From JAERML01 sp035687895 (lineage in GTDB: Bacteria; Bacteroidota; Ignavibacteria; UBA10030; UBA6906): DNA of 64,000 nucleotides. Shown piece by piece: positions 60,461-64,000 of this stretch (positions within the stretch are counted from its first letter, which is position 1; each line of letters starts with the position of its first letter). The stretch is taken from the NCBI GenBank assembly GCA_035687895.1, contig DASRUE010000064.1, forward strand, positions 15,566 to 79,565. The letters run 5' to 3'. The notes below the pieces were generated by a model. It was not told the origin of the DNA, made no database searches, and worked only from the letters and a program-made list of their open reading frames with translations. A program made the position numbers and the translations under genes.

Positions 60461-60477
60461 GATCTATCAGATAGATC
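60461..60477. repeat. 17-bp palindrome between convergent genes
   Basis: GATCTATC-A-GATAGATC is perfect with a one-base centre. It lies between the PNP stop and the DUF420 gene. No T-run follows, so it is not an obvious terminator; it may be a protein site or chance. Confidence 0.4.
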
Positions 60478-60551
60478 AAGATATCCTGTTTGGATTGAAT
60501 ATCTTATCTCGATGATCGAAATAGGGATAGAGGGTCCAACTCGACGGATTC

Positions 60552-60980
60552 TTAGACGATAGGAGGATAAAGCCGGTAGAGCATCACGTAGATTGCCACA
60601 CCGGTAATTGAAACATAGAGCCATATCGGAAGGGTCCAGTGGGCGATCGCCTTGTGTCGGTCAAAGCGCTCACGCAAGGCCCGAACCAGAGTTATGATTG
60701 CGAGAGGTGGCAACGCCACAGCAAGGACGGTGTGCGTGATGAGGATGGTGAAGTAGACGGTGCGAGCTGTGCCATGGCCAGTGAATTTGACAGATCCGAC
60801 ATTGTAATGGTAGATGAGGTATGAAGCCAGGAAGAGACCTGAAGTGATGAGCGCTGCAATCATGACGGCACGGTGCTGGCTCTTTCTGTGGGTCCGGATC
60901 AGATAATAACCAAGCAACAGCAGGATCGTACTCGTACTATTCAGAATGGCATTCAGCAGAGGAAGATCGCGGATATCCAA
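60552..60980 (-). CDS. DUF420 membrane protein
   Basis: A 142-residue protein with four helices: LLNAILNSTSTILLLLGYYLI, AVMIAALITSGLFLASYLIY, ILITHTVLAVALPPLAIITL and a final one. The H-rich loops (RTHRKSQHRAVM, HWTLPIWLYVSITG) match DUF420, a family close to CtaM-like oxidase assembly factors. Next to ctaB/ctaA/coxB, so a role in cytochrome c oxidase assembly is likely. Confidence 0.83.
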   Translation of the reverse strand: MDIRDLPLLNAILNSTSTILLLLGYYLIRTHRKSQHRAVMIAALITSGLFLASYLIYHYNVGSVKFTGHGTARTVYFTILITHTVLAVALPPLAIITLVRALRERFDRHKAIAHWTLPIWLYVSITGVAIYVMLYRLYPPIV

Positions 60981-61015
60981 GGAGAAAAGATCCTTCGGTG
61001 GCGCAAAAAGTGAAC

Positions 61016-61912
61016 TTATACTCTGTCAATCACCATAAGGAGAAGAAGGGCCGGAAGATAGAGAAGCGAAACAAGGAAAACCCGCCGCGCTGAATCGTTG
61101 CTCCTTGTCTTCACTAAGTGAATCCCCGAGAGCAAGAAGGCTGTCCCGAGGAAAAGGGCGCATATCATGTATGCAAAGCCGGAATAACCCGCCAAAACGG
61201 GAATCATGGTTGTTGGGATGAGGGCCCCGCAGTAGAAAAGGATCTGCCGGCTGGTTCTGTCACCCTTGGGATCAAGAACCGTGAGCATTTTATAGCCGGC
61301 ACGGGCATAGTCTTTTCGGTACATCCAAGCAAGCGAAAAGAAATGCGGCATTTGCCACAGGAACAGGATCGCAAAGAGAATCCATGCCTCCTGACTGATC
61401 TCGTTTTTCACCGCTGTCCAGCCCATCATGGGCGGAATGGCGCCTGGTATCCCGCCGACAAGTGTCGACAGGGGTGTGATCCGTTTTAGCGGTGTGTAGA
61501 GAAAAAGATAGGATACCAACGTGGCGGCAGCGAGAAATCCCGTAAGGGCGTTCACGAACAGCGATAGCTGGGCAAGCCCGGCGAGCGAGAGAAGAGATCC
61601 GAATATCAACACCTCCCACGGTCCAAGTCGTCCGGAGGGCAATGGGCGATTCTCGGTCCGGCGCATGAGCCCATCTAGATCACGCTCGATATACTGATTC
61701 AATGCTCCAGCCCCACCCCCTACCAAAGCGGTCCCGACGAGCGTATGCAACAATAACCCCAAGGCGATTGTCTCACCCGTCCCCATGTAGAAGCCGGCTA
61801 ATGCGGTCACAACCGAAAGGAAGGTCAGCTCCGGCTTGGTAAGTGTGAGATAATCTGCGAAGCGCGATCTTTCAAGTGCAATGGCACCATGAGGACCCAG
61901 GTTCGATCTCAT
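61016..61912 (-). CDS. ctaB: Protoheme IX farnesyltransferase (heme O synthase)
   Basis: A 298-residue UbiA-family enzyme with nine helices. LTKPELTFLSVVTALAGFYM, the NQYIERDLDGLMRRTENRPLPSG aspartate-rich substrate motif (given in pieces), and LFLWQMPHFFSLAW are diagnostic. It farnesylates heme B to heme O. ATG 61912 overlaps the ctaA stop by 4 bp; an upstream start would enter the ctaA gene. Confidence 0.95.
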   Translation of the reverse strand: MRSNLGPHGAIALERSRFADYLTLTKPELTFLSVVTALAGFYMGTGETIALGLLLHTLVGTALVGGGAGALNQYIERDLDGLMRRTENRPLPSGRLGPWEVLIFGSLLSLAGLAQLSLFVNALTGFLAAATLVSYLFLYTPLKRITPLSTLVGGIPGAIPPMMGWTAVKNEISQEAWILFAILFLWQMPHFFSLAWMYRKDYARAGYKMLTVLDPKGDRTSRQILFYCGALIPTTMIPVLAGYSGFAYMICALFLGTAFLLSGIHLVKTRSNDSARRVFLVSLLYLPALLLLMVIDRV

Positions 61913-62925
61913 GCCCTTCCTCCTTGCGGAGCAAGAGAGAATTCCGCTGCGATTGTCGGCATCGTGTAGAGCTTGTATGATCGGGAAACTACGAACACGC
62001 ATGTCGCGAGGAGCAATGCCCCTACCGCAACATGTGCTGTTGCTATTTCAACCGTCTTCCCTGTCCAGACGGTCATGGCTCCGAGGGCGATCTGGAAAGC
62101 AAGGAGGAGCACAAGAACGACGGCAGGCTCCCTCATTTTTGGGTCCCCCTTGAATTCTCTGAAGATCGTTCTCACCAATACGAGGAGAATTATCGTGACA
62201 ACAAGGGCTCCACCTCGATGGGCAAAATGTATCCAAATCTGAGTCATGTCTACGGCCGGGAGGTCAAGATAGAGTCGATATTCATTGATTGATTGAAGGA
62301 GCGATGAATCGACAGGCGGAATCAAACGACCATAGGAAAGAGGAAAGTCGGGAATTGCCAGACCCGACTGGGTGTGACGCATGAGCGCGCCCAAGATAAG
62401 CTGCACAAACACTGCCACCGCTGCGGCGATGGACAAGGAGCGAATCCTCCCGATAGCAGGTAGCTCAAAAGATTGGTGCCGTTTCCACGCTGGTGATGTC
62501 ACCAGTGCCAAAAACACGGTGAGCGCGAAGAACGACTGAGCCAAAGTTGCATGCGACACCGAGATCGGTATCGGAAGTAGAAAGAGCACCGTCAGGCCGC
62601 CGAGCAAGCCTTGCGCAATCACCGCAAAGAGTGCAAACCAGCCAAGAGTTCGTACCCACTTTCGCTCCTCCTTCCTCCATAGCCAGAGAGCCAGAATTGT
62701 TGTGAGGAAACCAACGAACGTTGCTACCATCCGATGTCCGTGCTCGTAGAAAATTCCCCCCACCATCGGCGGCATAACCTGTCCGTAGGACAACGGCCAA
62801 TCCGGGACGGCAAGACCAGAGTCGGTGCTTGTCACAAGTCCCCCAGCTATAATCAGAAAGAATGTGGAACAAGTCGTTATCACTGCAAAGCGATGAAGCC
62901 AGATATTGCTCTCAGACGTATGCAC
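61909..62925 (-). CDS. ctaA: Heme A synthase (CtaA/Cox15)
   Basis: A 338-residue protein with eight helices in two repeats: GGLVTSTDSGLAVPDWPLSYG and GALMRHTQSGLAIPDFPLSYG carry the conserved Asp/Pro loops, and HGHRM and HFAHR, HVAVG supply heme histidines. Oxidises heme O to heme A. GTG 62925 was chosen, five bases after the coxB stop with GAGGA eight bases upstream; the frame runs to a TTG at 62961 inside coxB. Confidence 0.93.
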   Translation of the reverse strand: MHTSESNIWLHRFAVITTCSTFFLIIAGGLVTSTDSGLAVPDWPLSYGQVMPPMVGGIFYEHGHRMVATFVGFLTTILALWLWRKEERKWVRTLGWFALFAVIAQGLLGGLTVLFLLPIPISVSHATLAQSFFALTVFLALVTSPAWKRHQSFELPAIGRIRSLSIAAAVAVFVQLILGALMRHTQSGLAIPDFPLSYGRLIPPVDSSLLQSINEYRLYLDLPAVDMTQIWIHFAHRGGALVVTIILLVLVRTIFREFKGDPKMREPAVVLVLLLAFQIALGAMTVWTGKTVEIATAHVAVGALLLATCVFVVSRSYKLYTMPTIAAEFSLAPQGGRA

Positions 62926-62929
62926 CGAG

Positions 62930-63877
62930 TCATTCCTCAAGATACGAAGCCTCCTCTGCAAGCCAGGCTTTGTATTCCCCTTCCGTTTGGATTGTCACGA
63001 ACCCTCTCATCCTGAAATGTCCCAATCCGCACAACTGAGCGCATGCAATTTCTATTGGTGTGTCCAGGGTTGCCGAGATTTCCGAAAAGCCTCCTGCAAC
63101 GAGCTGTGGAATTACTTCTGCGGTGATCGCTGTCCCCGTGGCAAGGATGCTATTCCCGGCCTTGTCATTGTAGTCATTGGTGGCGGTCAGCCCAATCAAT
63201 TCAGAATCGTACTTTCCCCCGGCGATGGAGTAGGAATGGGTCATGCCCTGGCGGATCTCGGCTGTAGTCTTCACAGGAACGAACCAGACAGGAATGTTCT
63301 GTCCGGGGATTGCATCTTGTTTCACGCGCAACAGAGGAAGACTGAAACTGTGGATGACATCCTTGCTGGTCAGATGGACGATGACAGGTTTGTTGACAGG
63401 CAGGTTCAACTGGTTAATTGTTGTGATGTCATCTTTTCCTGCCGGGTCAGACCGGTCGAGCCCGATGGGGTTCTCGGCAGTCACAAGTTTGATATCAGTC
63501 TTCCCAAAAATATCATCCGCTCCGGGATAATGAGCGTTCCACGCGAACTGTTCCGCCACCACCCGCACCACAGTTGATTCGTCCTCATCCGGCATCGCGT
63601 TCACCACGTTCGACCAGAGTGGAATTGCAAAGCCAACCAGAAGAACTCCTTCAAACACAGCGACACCAATCTCGAGATAACTCGATAAATGAGACTTGAC
63701 GCCAATGTAATCCGCCTTTGGATGCTCAGAATGTCGGAACCGCACTAAAGCGTAAAGATAGAACGCTCCCCATCCGACAAACAACAAGAACATCAGAACA
63801 TGCACAAGGCCAAGTGTCTCATCGATCTTGACGCCATGTGCGGAAGCATCTATTGGTAGACCAAGCCAGTTGCCCAT
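62930..63877 (-). CDS. coxB: Cytochrome c oxidase subunit II, with an extra insert
   Basis: A 315-residue protein: two N-terminal helices (about 25-45 and 70-90) and a periplasmic CuA domain. Metal ligands are intact: His176 (DVIHSF), Cys279 and Cys283 (CAQLCGLGH), His287 and Met290. The electron-entry aromatic region EQFAWNAHYPG is present. Between KTT (residue 205) and TPIEIAC (273) there is an extra ~67 residues where usual CoxB has about ten (KTGEYEIAC). No C-terminal cytochrome c domain. AAGGAG 11 bases before the ATG. Confidence 0.92.
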   Translation of the reverse strand: MGNWLGLPIDASAHGVKIDETLGLVHVLMFLLFVGWGAFYLYALVRFRHSEHPKADYIGVKSHLSSYLEIGVAVFEGVLLVGFAIPLWSNVVNAMPDEDESTVVRVVAEQFAWNAHYPGADDIFGKTDIKLVTAENPIGLDRSDPAGKDDITTINQLNLPVNKPVIVHLTSKDVIHSFSLPLLRVKQDAIPGQNIPVWFVPVKTTAEIRQGMTHSYSIAGGKYDSELIGLTATNDYNDKAGNSILATGTAITAEVIPQLVAGGFSEISATLDTPIEIACAQLCGLGHFRMRGFVTIQTEGEYKAWLAEEASYLEE

Positions 63878-63903
63878 GAGCAGAGGATCTCCTTCAAAGT
63901 ACG

Positions 63904-63999
63904 TTAGTTCAAACGCTGCGTAAACATGCGGTGGAGCATTCGTGCTCGACGCCGCAAATACACAAAGAACGCAACAAAGCTCACCAGCACGCCTCCGGT
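63904..63999 (-). CDS. C-terminal fragment of an upstream membrane protein
   Basis: The minus-strand frame entering from the right edge reads TGGVLVSFVAFFVYLRRRAR and ends in MLHRMFTQRLN, stop TAA (63906-63904): a membrane helix followed by a basic tail. It is probably the end of the gene before coxB in an oxidase operon; the rest lies beyond the window. Too short to name. Confidence 0.45.
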   Translation of the reverse strand, partial: TGGVLVSFVAFFVYLRRRARMLHRMFTQRLN

Positions 64000-64000
64000 G

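Noticed and set aside
1..64000. CRISPR array, insertion sequence, rRNA or prophage
   Set aside because: No spaced direct repeats, transposase or integrase motifs, or rRNA segments were seen on either strand.

Overview
The window looks like a chromosomal segment of a free-living, respiring Gram-negative bacterium, most likely from the Bacteroidota/Chlorobiota/Ignavibacteria (FCB) side of the tree. Evidence by eye: a one-piece tmRNA with tag ADYNYALAA; a Rieske/cytochrome b pair with b6-type histidine spacing and no c1 gene; a TolC/RND/adaptor efflux set (two membranes); a DUF4920 protein and many YIP1/M28/PD40-type proteins typical of that group; and a cytochrome oxidase assembly block (DUF420, CtaB, CtaA, CoxB). 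The exact taxon cannot be fixed without a search. Genes are dense, no gene-free stretch exceeds about 300 bp, and no IS element, rRNA operon, CRISPR array or prophage was seen. The longest quiet stretch is about 240 bp (22533-22771), in which I see nothing convincing.

Layout. 1-7.6 kb (+): end of riboflavin synthase, secG, tRNA-Lys, a YgfZ-like protein, an unrecognised winged-helix-like protein, a LOG protein, tmRNA, then dapF - lipid kinase - Rieske - cytochrome b - a small membrane protein. 7.7-15.4 kb (-): a tightly coupled operon yqeY-cvpA-mutS2-biotin carboxylase-biotin carrier-purL. 15.5-20.1 kb: a short-chain dehydrogenase (-), then a secreted peroxiredoxin with a Rof-like protein and a PD40 propeller/M28 peptidase pair (+). 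20.2-26.2 kb (-): small accessory proteins (DUF4920, DUF971, M29-type peptidase, hemerythrin, zincin, YIP1) and a tryptophanase. 27-34 kb (-): membrane-anchored peroxiredoxin and a TetR-TolC-adaptor-RND efflux locus. 34-40.4 kb (-): enoyl-CoA hydratase-apt, the nitrogen operon Lrp-amt-glnA, and PASTA-rpe.

40.6-57.2 kb (+) is the most distinctive part: a run of about 16 same-strand genes, many overlapping by ATGA, with three B12-binding-type radical SAM enzymes, one classical radical SAM enzyme, three SAM methyltransferases, a GT9 glycosyltransferase, two GT87-like membrane glycosyltransferases, a flippase, a flavin-reductase-like protein and a membrane-anchored metallophosphoesterase. Several classes occur as paralogous pairs, as if a module radical SAM - methyltransferase - GT87 had been duplicated. 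I infer an uncharacterised pathway that builds, methylates, glycosylates and flips a lipid-linked envelope compound; the product is unknown.

57.2-60.4 kb (+) is a nucleoside salvage operon (cdd-tdk-nupC-PNP) with a clear promoter and an operator-like dyad. 60.5-64 kb (-) holds the oxidase assembly genes and a CoxB with an unusual insertion of about 67 residues. Several candidate promoters share the form TTGNNN-17 bp-TATATT or a near variant; these were found by eye and are subject to selection bias.
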